NCBI GenBank assembly: GCA_045222555.1 | Contig: JBGUYY010000082.1 | Location: 24,248 to 88,247 of the forward strand | DNA: 64,000 nt | Direction of reading: 5' to 3' | DNA from: UBA1756 sp045222555 | GTDB lineage: Bacteria; Bacteroidota; Bacteroidia; Bacteroidales; WCHB1-69 | Shown: positions 23,678 through 32,300 of the stretch, piece by piece | Position numbering within the stretch: position 1 is the first letter of the stretch | Layout: each line of letters begins with the position of its first letter | Notes under the pieces: generated by a model | What the model was told of the DNA's origin: nothing | Database searches by the model: none | Seen by the model: the letters and a program-made list of their open reading frames with translations, nothing else | Position numbers and translations under genes: made by a program

Positions 23678-25576
23678 ATGCCTATCCGACTCTATATCAA
23701 TCGTTTTCTTAAATCTCTCAAAATCGTGAGCAGCGCCTGGGTGCTGTTGGTGGACGCGTTGTGCATCTTCGGAGCCACACTCTTTGCCATGCTGCTCCGC
23801 TCCGACTTCCTCGTTTACAGCAAAGCCGTCTTCAGCACGAGGGAATACATCCTCATACCGCTGATGTTCACCATATTACGCATCCTTTTCTTCCTAATCT
23901 TCAAAACCTACAAGAGCATCGTCCGCTACACCAACACCACCGACATTTTCCGCATTTTATTAGCAAATCTCGCCGGTTCAGTTGCACTGGTTGTCATCAA
24001 CTTGATTTCGTATGGCATCAAAGGCAGCTATATCGTGCCCACTGCCGTTGTGGTGATGGAGTTCACCATTACCACCCTCATCCTCATATTTTACAGATTG
24101 ACATTCAAGGTTTTATACTTGGAAACCATCAATCCTGTACGCAAAAAACGTGATGTGGTGATTGTGGGAGCAGGCGCTTCGGGAGTCATTACCAAGCGCG
24201 CCCTCGACCGCGACATTCGCACCAAATACAACGTGCTGGCCTTCTTTGACCGCGATCCTAAAAAAATCGACAAAAAAATAGAGAATGTCAATGTTTATGA
24301 TGCCAACGAACTCGCCTCGTTTTTGGAGCATCACAACATCAACTTCCTGATTGTGGCCATCCAGAAGATGCCGCCGGCCCAGCTGAACGAAATCACCGAA
24401 ATCGGTCTGCAGCACAATGCCAAGGTGTTGGTGGTGCCGCCCGTGAAAAGATGGATCAACGGCGAGCTGAGTTTCAAGCAGATCAAGAAAGTGAAGATTG
24501 AAGATTTGCTGGAACGCGGAGAGATTATGCTCGACACCGAACTGATTACCAGAGATTTGTGTGGAAAAGTGATTCTGATCACCGGTGCCGCCGGTTCCAT
24601 CGGCAGCGAGATCGTACGCCAGGTGATGAAATACCAGTACAAACGGCTGATTTTGGTGGACAATGCTGAAACACCGGTCTTCTACCTTCATAATGAGTGT
24701 TATGCCACCAATGGCATGCGCAATATCGACATTGAGATTGCTGATATCCGCGACAAGGTGAAGATGGAAGAGATCATCTCGCGTGAACGGCCGGACCTCA
24801 TCTACCATGCTGCGGCCTATAAGCATGTGCCCATCATGGAGGAGAATGCCAACGAAGCAGTAAAAAACAACGTGCAGGGCACCAAGCTGCTGGCCGACCT
24901 TGCCGTGCAATACGGGGTGAAAAAGTTCGTGATGGTCTCCACCGACAAGGCCGTCAACCCCACCAATGTGATGGGCTGCACCAAGCGCATCGCAGAGATT
25001 TACGTGCAGTCGCTGAACTTCCATCAGGACACCACCAAGTTCATCACCACCCGTTTCGGCAACGTGCTGGGCACCAACGGATCTGTCATTCCCATCTTCA
25101 AACAGCAAATCGAGAGCGGCGGCCCTGTCACCGTCACCGACCGCGAAATCACCCGTTTCTTCATGACCATTCCTGAGGCATGCCAATTAGTGATCAACGC
25201 TGGCGCCATGGGCAATGGTGGCGAGATTTTCATCTTCGACATGGGACAGCCCGTGCGTATCTATGACCTCGCCGTCAAGATGATCCGCCTTTCCGGCCTC
25301 ACCCTCGGCAAGGATATCCAGATCTCCTTCACAGGCCTCCGTCCGGGCGAGAAACTTTACGAAGAGCTTCTGGCCAACAAAGAGAACACCACCGAGACCC
25401 CCAACCCCAAGATTATGATCGCCAAGGTACGTACCTACAACTACGAAGAGGTCTCTAAGGAAATCGACCAACTCATCGCCCTCAAATACGAATCTCCCTT
25501 CGTCATCGTGAAGAAGATGAAAGAGATTGTGCCGGAGTACATCAGCAAGAACTCCGAATTCGAGGTACTCAATTAG
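23678..25576 (+). CDS. Membrane-bound nucleoside-diphosphate sugar 4,6-dehydratase (CapD/PglF/FlaA1 type)
   Basis: A 632-residue polysaccharide biosynthesis enzyme. Four membrane helices fill residues 1-150, then a first Rossmann-like domain with VGAGASGVITKRAL (about 165) and a catalytic SDR domain with ITGAAGSIGSE (about 302). The active site is STDKAVNP followed by NVMGCTKR, with Met at the usual Tyr position as in PglF-type UDP-GlcNAc C6 dehydratases. It likely makes a 4-keto-6-deoxy sugar for surface glycans or protein glycosylation. It lies apart from the rfbB block and is followed by a long heptad array and a terminator. Confidence 0.93.
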   Translation: MPIRLYINRFLKSLKIVSSAWVLLVDALCIFGATLFAMLLRSDFLVYSKAVFSTREYILIPLMFTILRILFFLIFKTYKSIVRYTNTTDIFRILLANLAGSVALVVINLISYGIKGSYIVPTAVVVMEFTITTLILIFYRLTFKVLYLETINPVRKKRDVVIVGAGASGVITKRALDRDIRTKYNVLAFFDRDPKKIDKKIENVNVYDANELASFLEHHNINFLIVAIQKMPPAQLNEITEIGLQHNAKVLVVPPVKRWINGELSFKQIKKVKIEDLLERGEIMLDTELITRDLCGKVILITGAAGSIGSEIVRQVMKYQYKRLILVDNAETPVFYLHNECYATNGMRNIDIEIADIRDKVKMEEIISRERPDLIYHAAAYKHVPIMEENANEAVKNNVQGTKLLADLAVQYGVKKFVMVSTDKAVNPTNVMGCTKRIAEIYVQSLNFHQDTTKFITTRFGNVLGTNGSVIPIFKQQIESGGPVTVTDREITRFFMTIPEACQLVINAGAMGNGGEIFIFDMGQPVRIYDLAVKMIRLSGLTLGKDIQISFTGLRPGEKLYEELLANKENTTETPNPKIMIAKVRTYNYEEVSKEIDQLIALKYESPFVIVKKMKEIVPEYISKNSEFEVLN

Positions 25577-25582
25577 TAAATT

Positions 25583-25680
25583 GAAAATTGAGAATTGAGA
25601 ATTGAAAACTGAAAACTGAGAATTGAAAATTGGAAGTTGAGAGTTAGAAGTTAGAAGTTACAGGTTAAAAGTTCGAAACT
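25583..25680 (+). repeat. Heptad microsatellite, 14 units in unbroken phase
   Basis: Fourteen consecutive 7-base units with no insertion or deletion. The first seven are GAAAATT/GAGAATT/GAAAACT types. The later ones drift to GGAAGTT, GAGAGTT, AGAAGTT (twice), ACAGGTT, AAAAGTT and CGAAACT, while keeping the two pyrimidines at the unit end. It is the longest array in the window. Confidence 0.85.
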
Positions 25681-25700
25681 CAAAGATTACAGCTACAAAA

Positions 25701-25734
25701 AAAACAGCCCGGCAATTTCTTGTCGGGCTGTTTT
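25701..25734. terminator. Bidirectional rho-independent terminator
   Basis: AAAACAGCCCG and CGGGCTGTTTT pair around a 12-base interior that can add CAA/TTG pairs. It lies between the convergent CapD-like (+) and DUF4328-like (-) genes. Confidence 0.9.
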
Positions 25735-25753
25735 GTATGGGGAATCGGTGCTG

Positions 25754-26851
25754 TTATTTTTCAGCAGCGGGTTCTTCAAACGTGAATTTATCTTCATTGT
25801 CGCACATCATCTTATTAAGCTTGTTGTACTTGAAGATCATGTAGCACTCATAACCCAGATAAACAATCCAGCCAATCAGATAGAAAGCCATCACGATGGT
25901 GTGAGGTCTGAGGTAGTAGAAGAGGCCAGTATTGCCGAAATAGGTGCCGAAGCCAAGCAGACCGAGGCTATTAGCAGCCACATCCATGTCGGCGGCTCCC
26001 ACGAGGGTGAAGAGCCACACGTTGAGGCAGAGTGTCAAACCACCGATGAAGAGCGGCATGATCATCTTGGCGAAGATCATAGAGCCCCACCAGAGGGAGA
26101 TGGACTCCATGTGGTTGGAATCTTTCGCGTCGGTGATGATGGATTTGTCGCGAAGCACATACTTGGTCTCGGAGATAAGGTTGGAGAACAGGGCGCAGGG
26201 TTTGAAGAGATTATAGATGGGTATGAACCATGAGATAATGTTCATGATATCTTTGCTCTTGAACCACGGGGCAACACGACGGACATTTCTGGTATTGAGC
26301 ATCATCCAGAAGCCGAAGCAGATCATCTTAATAACCAATAAGATAGAAGTGATAATAATCACCACATTGAAACCACCGAGTGAGGGAGAAGCCTCTTTCA
26401 CTGCAGCATCATGCTTGTCGGCCCACGGTTTCAAGCCAGCTTTTGCAAAACGAACAGTGTCCTTATAAAGACTGACTTCGGTATTCAGACGGGTGATATT
26501 TTCACCATAGTCATTCAGGTGAGTGGTATCGCTGTAGTATTTGTTCTTGAGAGAGTCGTCCTCCGGATTTTCAGCCAGCGACTGACGAACTTTTTCAGCG
26601 GACACCTTCGTATCCTCGAACAACTTCGTATAGCCTTCCAAACTGTTTTGCTTCTTGCCAAGGGCTTCTTCCGAATATTTCACGGAATCCATCCAGTAAG
26701 AATAGGTGGGCATAATTGAGTCCTGCAAATAGACGTTTTTCTTGTCATAAGAGCCCAACTGTACTGCTGAAACGATTACCATGCACAAGATAACGAGATT
26801 CAGAATCATGGAAATCACACCCCAAAGAGCATTGTTTGTAAATTTCTTCAT
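25754..26851 (-). CDS. DUF4328-like multi-helix membrane protein
   Basis: A 365-residue membrane protein. One N-terminal helix (about 8-32) is followed by a mainly helical extracytoplasmic segment of about 120 residues (KKNVYLQDSIMPTYSYWMDS and on), then four or more helices. The C-terminal half has the DUF4328 pattern: a TRNVRR-type basic turn after a helix, then SWFIPIYNLFKP. DUF4328 has no known function. It is transcribed alone from a promoter at 26924 to a terminator. The acidic tail ends EEPAAEK. Confidence 0.7.
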   Translation of the reverse strand: MKKFTNNALWGVISMILNLVILCMVIVSAVQLGSYDKKNVYLQDSIMPTYSYWMDSVKYSEEALGKKQNSLEGYTKLFEDTKVSAEKVRQSLAENPEDDSLKNKYYSDTTHLNDYGENITRLNTEVSLYKDTVRFAKAGLKPWADKHDAAVKEASPSLGGFNVVIIITSILLVIKMICFGFWMMLNTRNVRRVAPWFKSKDIMNIISWFIPIYNLFKPCALFSNLISETKYVLRDKSIITDAKDSNHMESISLWWGSMIFAKMIMPLFIGGLTLCLNVWLFTLVGAADMDVAANSLGLLGFGTYFGNTGLFYYLRPHTIVMAFYLIGWIVYLGYECYMIFKYNKLNKMMCDNEDKFTFEEPAAEK

Positions 26852-26923
26852 ACTAAAAATGTTTTATATAACATTGATATTTAATTAATTACAATTAAAA
26901 AAGGTCATACCTTTTACAAGTTG

Positions 26924-26931
26924 CAAATTTA
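26924..26931 (-). promoter_or_regulatory. -7 box TAAATTTG for DUF4328-like gene
   Basis: Minus-strand TAAATTTG followed by C. A TTTG (plus-strand CAAA 26954-26957) lies 22 bases upstream. The leader to ATG 26851 is about 65 nucleotides. Confidence 0.7.
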
Positions 26932-26991
26932 CATGTTTTTTTGATTGATGCTACAAAAAACAAAAAAAACTTATCAATGTATTTGCGCAGC

Positions 26992-28014
26992 TCACGAAGG
27001 GTTGACTCGAACGACGAAGAAACGCATGACAAATTCGAGCAAAAGGAAGAGAATGGCGAGCAAAAGGAAGGGCAGAAAATGGTCGTTGGCCCAGCTCACC
27101 ACGCTTTTCTCCTCGCGCTTGGTGGTCTCAAGTTTGTCGATTTCGCTGTACACCTCGCGCAGTTTTTTCTCGTTGCCAGCCGAAAAATACCTGCCGCCTG
27201 TACTGCCGGCGATTTCCTTCAGCAATGCCTCGTCGAGCACGGTCTTGCTTTGCACTACGCCGTGTCCAGGCACCCTGATGCCAGCCATCCGGCCGTTGGT
27301 GCCGCAGCTGATGGTATATACTTTAATATTGTATTCCTTCGCCATGGTGGCAGCGGTACGCGGGTCGATAAATCCGGCATTGTTCACACCATCGGAGAGC
27401 AGGATCACCACCTTGCTCTTCGCCTTGCTGTCTTTCAAGTGACTGACAGCCAATCCGAGGCCATCGCCGATGGCGGTACCGTCCACCAGCGGCTCGCGCT
27501 TCACGCTCTTGAGAAGCTCAAGAAAATAGGCATGGTCTGTAGTAGGCGGACTGAGGGTGTAGGCCTCGCCGGCATACAGCACCAATCCCACATTATCGTT
27601 CTCGCGCTTTTGCACAAACTCGGCAGCGATCTGCTTGCAAGCCTCCAGACGTGTAGGCTTGAAGTCCATCATATCCATACTTCCCGACACATCGAGCGCC
27701 ATGATGACATCGATCCCCTCCTTGATGGTCTTGCCATTGACCTGGCTGTCGGAAGTCTGTGGCCGCGCGATGGCCAGCACAAGAAAGACAATGGCGAGGC
27801 AGCGGAAGATGACCGGGAAATGACGCAGATAGTAGCGAAAGGTGCGCTGCCCCAGCGGAGCCGTCGTGCTGACGACCATCGTCGAGTGCTGTCTCCGCTG
27901 TTTCCAGATGTACCAAGCCACATAGAGCGGGATCACCAGCATCAGCCACAGCAGATGCGGATTTGCGAACTTCATCTCACCTAACGAACTGAAAAATCCT
28001 TCAAACACATTCAT
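26992..28014 (-). CDS. BatA-type von Willebrand factor A membrane protein
   Basis: A 340-residue protein with N-terminal helices (about 18-36 and 67-83), a VWA domain with the intact MIDAS start D108-x-S110-x-S112 (ALDVSGSMD) and SDGVNN later, and a C-terminal helix. This is the BatA layout of the Bacteroides aerotolerance locus, whose VWA domain faces the periplasm and binds a metal ion. It is the last gene of the operon tamB > PAS > BatD/DUF4381-like > batA. No batB, batC, batE, moxR or DUF58 gene is in the window, unlike the classical locus. Confidence 0.85.
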   Translation of the reverse strand: MNVFEGFFSSLGEMKFANPHLLWLMLVIPLYVAWYIWKQRRQHSTMVVSTTAPLGQRTFRYYLRHFPVIFRCLAIVFLVLAIARPQTSDSQVNGKTIKEGIDVIMALDVSGSMDMMDFKPTRLEACKQIAAEFVQKRENDNVGLVLYAGEAYTLSPPTTDHAYFLELLKSVKREPLVDGTAIGDGLGLAVSHLKDSKAKSKVVILLSDGVNNAGFIDPRTAATMAKEYNIKVYTISCGTNGRMAGIRVPGHGVVQSKTVLDEALLKEIAGSTGGRYFSAGNEKKLREVYSEIDKLETTKREEKSVVSWANDHFLPFLLLAILFLLLEFVMRFFVVRVNPS

Positions 28015-28026
28015 CTTGCTTCCTCC

Positions 28027-29007
28027 TTATTTTCGTTGTGCGGCCTGCTGTGCCCTGCGCTGTTGCTCCTGCTGGTCGGTGTCACGCACAAATCGGGTCA
28101 CATTATCCATTTGCAAAGCGTTATCCTCCATCGGGGGCTGCCGACGGGCGTATTTCACCAAATCGGAAAGCTGCAGGAACGAGAGAATTTCCAATCGTTG
28201 CTGCTCCGTCACCTCCAGCGATGCCAAGGCTGTCATAATCTCATCGGTCACCATCTCCATGGCATTCACATCCCATTGGTCGTCGAGATAGGTACGCAGA
28301 ATAACGCTCAGCTCCGAGTAATGTTCTTTAGCCATCCCCTTCTGGCACAGCTCTTTGGCCTTCAGTTCGCGGATATGTCCTAAAGCGATTGCGCCAGAGC
28401 TCTGTCGGCGTATCTCGCGCTGTCGGATGGCCCGTTTTTTCTTCAGTTGGGGTAACCAAACTGTGAAGAACACCACAATGAGGGCGATCAATGCGAGGAG
28501 ATGTCCCGTCAGCAGCATCCACAGCCACAGGCGGCTACGGGCTTTCGTCACCTGCTCCAAGCCGCCCAGCGGCAGCTTGATGTCGCGAGCAGCTGCTGCG
28601 GTGTCCACGAACACAGGGAGGGTGTCCACGAAGAAGAACAGCGTATCGGTGCAAGCCACGAGGGCGGTGTCGGCCCAGACCTGTACGGGAGCGATGACCG
28701 CGCGGCCCGTATCAAAGGCCGTTACGATGAAGTCCTGCCGGTAAGTGACCTTCCCCGACTTTTCGGTTCGATGCAGTTCGGAAACATCCAGCACCTCGCA
28801 GTTCATCATCCGCCACTCCTCCTTCGACTGGAAAGAGAGGGCTGATTTGCCGGCTGTTTGTGCCGTAAGCTGCAGCCGCAGGTGGTCGCCGACAAGGATA
28901 TGCAAAGAGTCGAACCGTGCCGTCACGGTCACTGCTTCCTGCTGGGCAGCACAGGGCAACGCCACCCATAACAGCATGATCCATAAGAGATTTCTGAGTT
29001 TCAGCAT
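28027..29007 (-). CDS. BatD/DUF4381-like exported membrane protein
   Basis: A 326-residue protein. Signal peptide (about 1-21), a periplasmic beta-rich domain (VTVTARFDSLHILVGDHLRL and on) like the N-terminal module of BatD, one membrane helix at about 165-188, and a cytoplasmic helical tail of about 130 residues (ELSVILRTYLDDQWDVNAME) that matches the C-terminal region of DUF4381-type proteins found beside batA. It lies 12 bases upstream of batA on the same strand. Function is inferred only from the Bat context. Confidence 0.7.
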   Translation of the reverse strand: MLKLRNLLWIMLLWVALPCAAQQEAVTVTARFDSLHILVGDHLRLQLTAQTAGKSALSFQSKEEWRMMNCEVLDVSELHRTEKSGKVTYRQDFIVTAFDTGRAVIAPVQVWADTALVACTDTLFFFVDTLPVFVDTAAAARDIKLPLGGLEQVTKARSRLWLWMLLTGHLLALIALIVVFFTVWLPQLKKKRAIRQREIRRQSSGAIALGHIRELKAKELCQKGMAKEHYSELSVILRTYLDDQWDVNAMEMVTDEIMTALASLEVTEQQRLEILSFLQLSDLVKYARRQPPMEDNALQMDNVTRFVRDTDQQEQQRRAQQAAQRK

Positions 29008-29021
29008 GGCTAATGCAGCAA

Positions 29022-29366
29022 TTACGGTTTAGGTTGGCGGACGTAGTGCGGCATATCAGCAGGCAGCTCCATTGAAAGCTCAATATAACCTCCAAACTGC
29101 TGCTGGTCGTCGTACCACGGCATCTGATAAATCATTTTCTTCAGCCCGTTTTTTTCTATGGTATAGACATTTACATTGTGGTTTTGGAGCAGCCCCAGCA
29201 GTTTGGAGCGGGCCGGTTCGGGGTGGCAATCGAGCAGAGAGCGCCCCACCAGCGACTGTCCGTCCTTGGTGAAGGTGGCTATCGATTTATCATTCATTTC
29301 CAATATTTTACCCTCCTTATCGCAGATGGTGACAGAGATGGGTACGTGCTGAAAGTAGTTCAACAT
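29022..29366 (-). CDS. Stand-alone PAS domain protein
   Basis: A 114-residue protein that is nearly all one PAS fold: VPISVTICDKEGKILEMNDK, the helix with GRSLLDCHP, and strands ending GGYIELSMELP. There is no kinase, cyclase or DNA-binding domain. It resembles the lone PAS domains seen at the end of DUF438 proteins, which may bind a small molecule or haem. It begins five bases after the stop of tamB and sits 14 bases before the BatD-like gene, so it lies inside an envelope-stress-like operon. Confidence 0.75.
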   Translation of the reverse strand: MLNYFQHVPISVTICDKEGKILEMNDKSIATFTKDGQSLVGRSLLDCHPEPARSKLLGLLQNHNVNVYTIEKNGLKKMIYQMPWYDDQQQFGGYIELSMELPADMPHYVRQPKP

Positions 29367-29370
29367 GGCA

Positions 29371-32300
29371 TTATGGTTTAGTATTCAATTCTACATTTTC
29401 ATTCAAAACAGCCTCTTTCTCCTTCTGTTTCTTGCGCTTGCGTTCTTTTTTCTGCTTGGCTTCCTTATCTTTTTTATTACGGGTGAAAGAAGCAATCAAA
29501 TCTTTTCTATTATTAAAATCCTGCTTGTAAATCAAAGCGATGCCCTGTGCGTAAGGATTGTTGCGGGTGGCATTTCGAAGTTCATCCTGATTGGTGACAT
29601 TGAAGACCTTGAGTCGCCATGTGCCGAGGGCGTTCAGCTTCTGTTCCACACTAAAGTCACCGACGAACTGGTTGCTGAAGTTGCTCGACTTGTCATCCTT
29701 ATAGCCGACGTAGGTCTCGATGACGGTGCGGTCGTTGAAGAGGGAGGTGGAGGCCCCGACAGCATATTCAGCGGCCTTGTCGGCGGTAGCGTTCTGGTAG
29801 TTGAAATTCACATCCACATATTTCAACTGATTGGATATGAAGTTACTGACGGTGGAGGTCAGCACGCCGATACCCGCATTTTCCAGATTAATATTAGCGA
29901 TGGATGATTGGGGGGAGGCAAATTTTCCAAGCATCACCAGTGAGAAGAACTGTTCGGTTTTTTTCTGCAAATTGTTAGTATCTATCGTGCTGTAGAAGAG
30001 GTTCTTCATGTCGGCGGTGGCGTTGGGAAGATCGAAGGAGAAGTCAATAGCAGCGGGGTCGTTGAGGTTTCCGTTGAATTTGAGGTACGCCTTGACGGGC
30101 ATTCTGCGCACGTTAGTGGATTCAGAGCTGAAGAGGTCAGCGAGTGATGCCACTGTAGAGTAGCCGGCACGCACGTTGATATTGATGTCGTTGAGGGGGC
30201 CGGGGAACGACACCACGCCGCCAGGCAGAAGTTCAAACTTCTTGTTCAGCAGCTGTGCAAAAGTCATATTGAAAGAGCCCGACTGCAGTATCACATCTCC
30301 CAAGATGTTAATCTTGTCCTTTTTGGTGTTATAGGTAAAATGCAGCTGACCTTCACCCTTGGTTTTGATTTTTCCGCCGAATGCCGATAGGTCGAGGTCG
30401 AGTTTGATGTCAGCGGCTGGGGTGACATTAAAGATGAAGTCGAAGTCCATCTCCATCGAGCTGGCGGGCTGCTCCTCCTCCTCAACAGGCCGTTGTACAT
30501 CCTCAGCCACTACAAAGGTAATCACATCCGACGAGTAGGCCTTGTCGGCGAAGCTGATGGGCAGGCAAAACACCGTACCGCTCTCTGTGCTGAGGTCATC
30601 CCCATGGAATGACAACTTGTTCATATCCCCTTCAATCGTGATATTACCCGACACAAAACCATCGCCGTAGAAAGGCGCATCCGCCTGTTGCTTGGTGTTC
30701 AGCACAAAGATTTTCTGGGTGGAAATATCCAATTGAAGATTGAAGTCATTGAAATTGCGATGATTGACATATCCATCCATCGTAGCCTTATTGCCAAACT
30801 GGTCGGTCAGTTCCATCTTGTCGAAAGTGAATCCGCTTTTAGTAAACTTCACCGGCTGATGATGAATGTAATAATATGTATTAAGTGGTGCTATGCCGAT
30901 TTCCGCCTCACGCACATCCGCCAACCCCTCAAAATACATGGAGTCTTTATTGAAGACGAAATCGATTTTACCAGAAGCATTGCCTTCAAACTTATGACTG
31001 AAGGAAGAAAGCATCGGCTCCAAGAAACCCAACGGCAACGTGTCGATGTCGGCAGTCACCTTCAGCTGTTTCAAATCAGAATCGAAAATACCATTCAAAC
31101 GGGTATTCACCCCTTTTTGCTTCAGGAAGTCTTCATTATACCTATAGTTATATACTGTTGCACTATCGGGGAAGCACTCGGCATCAATCAAACCTCCACG
31201 GAAACGGATATTCTTGTCGGAAGGCAGGATAGCGTTGGCATACAGGTGCCCAAACTGCTCCTCGTTGAACTCGAAATCGCGGATGATAGCCGTGCCGAAC
31301 AGCACGTTGTTGCCTCTAAACTCCGACATCTGCACGTTGGCCGAGAGTGCACCACCCAACCGCATCTTGTCGGTCTTGATGAACTGGTTCAACACCGAAA
31401 CGTCCAAATTGTCGATGGTGGCCACCAGACTGTCGCTTGACTTGCCCACATGGCCATTAACCTTCAGCTTACTTTCCTTAGAGGTCAATATCAAATTGTC
31501 AATATGCACATCGCCTTTCCTGACCGTCACCAGATGGTCTTTGTTGAACGAGAAGGGGAATTCTTTGAAATAGACCTCTGACTCATCCACCCGAGTTACG
31601 ATGGATCCGTCGTCAGCAAAATCCACCACACCTGCCAGCAACGACCTATGCGCTGAGATCACAGCGGGATTCTTCCAGTTAAGACGGTAACGCAAAGTCT
31701 GCGGTCCCATGTTGGCATTCAAGTCAATATTTTCAAATGAGAAATTACCCTTTTCACCAATCACCAAAGAACGCACAGAAGCGTTGATACCCAGATTCTT
31801 CACATCTTCTTGATAAGAAGAAATCTGAGCATTGTTCACCACAATATTGCCAATGCGGATACCTGGAGAGAAGAACTGCAGCTGGTCATCGGAATGCGAC
31901 TCGTTGGTTTTCACCGACAAAGTAGTGTTGTTGTCCACCTGTATCTTGGGCACAAACATGTCGAGGATGGGAGCGATGTTGTATGCATCCACCCTCAACG
32001 CCAGCGAATGGTCAAGGTCGTCGCAGTAGTGGAATTCCGTGGCGGTTTTCCGCTCCGCAAACAGATTGCCGCAGTAAGTATAGACTAAGTTCAGCAGCGC
32101 TTTCGGCACATCGGCAAGGTCGTAAGTGGTCGTCATCGACACATTCACAAGATTGGAAGAGAGGCGCATCAGCTGGTGACCATCGGCAGCAAGGCTCACG
32201 AAACGGAGACGGTCGAAGTCCAAAGATTTTCCATCCTGAGCATATAACAGACTATCAATAAACACATTACCATTCAATGTACTCAAGGTGTTACCAGCAA

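Noticed and set aside
24113..25186. Minus-strand frame of 357 codons over the CapD-like gene
   Set aside because: Shadow of the conserved SDR domain on the plus strand, no motif of its own.
25583..25680. CRISPR-like array
   Set aside because: Units are seven bases with no spacers and no cas genes nearby; it is a microsatellite.
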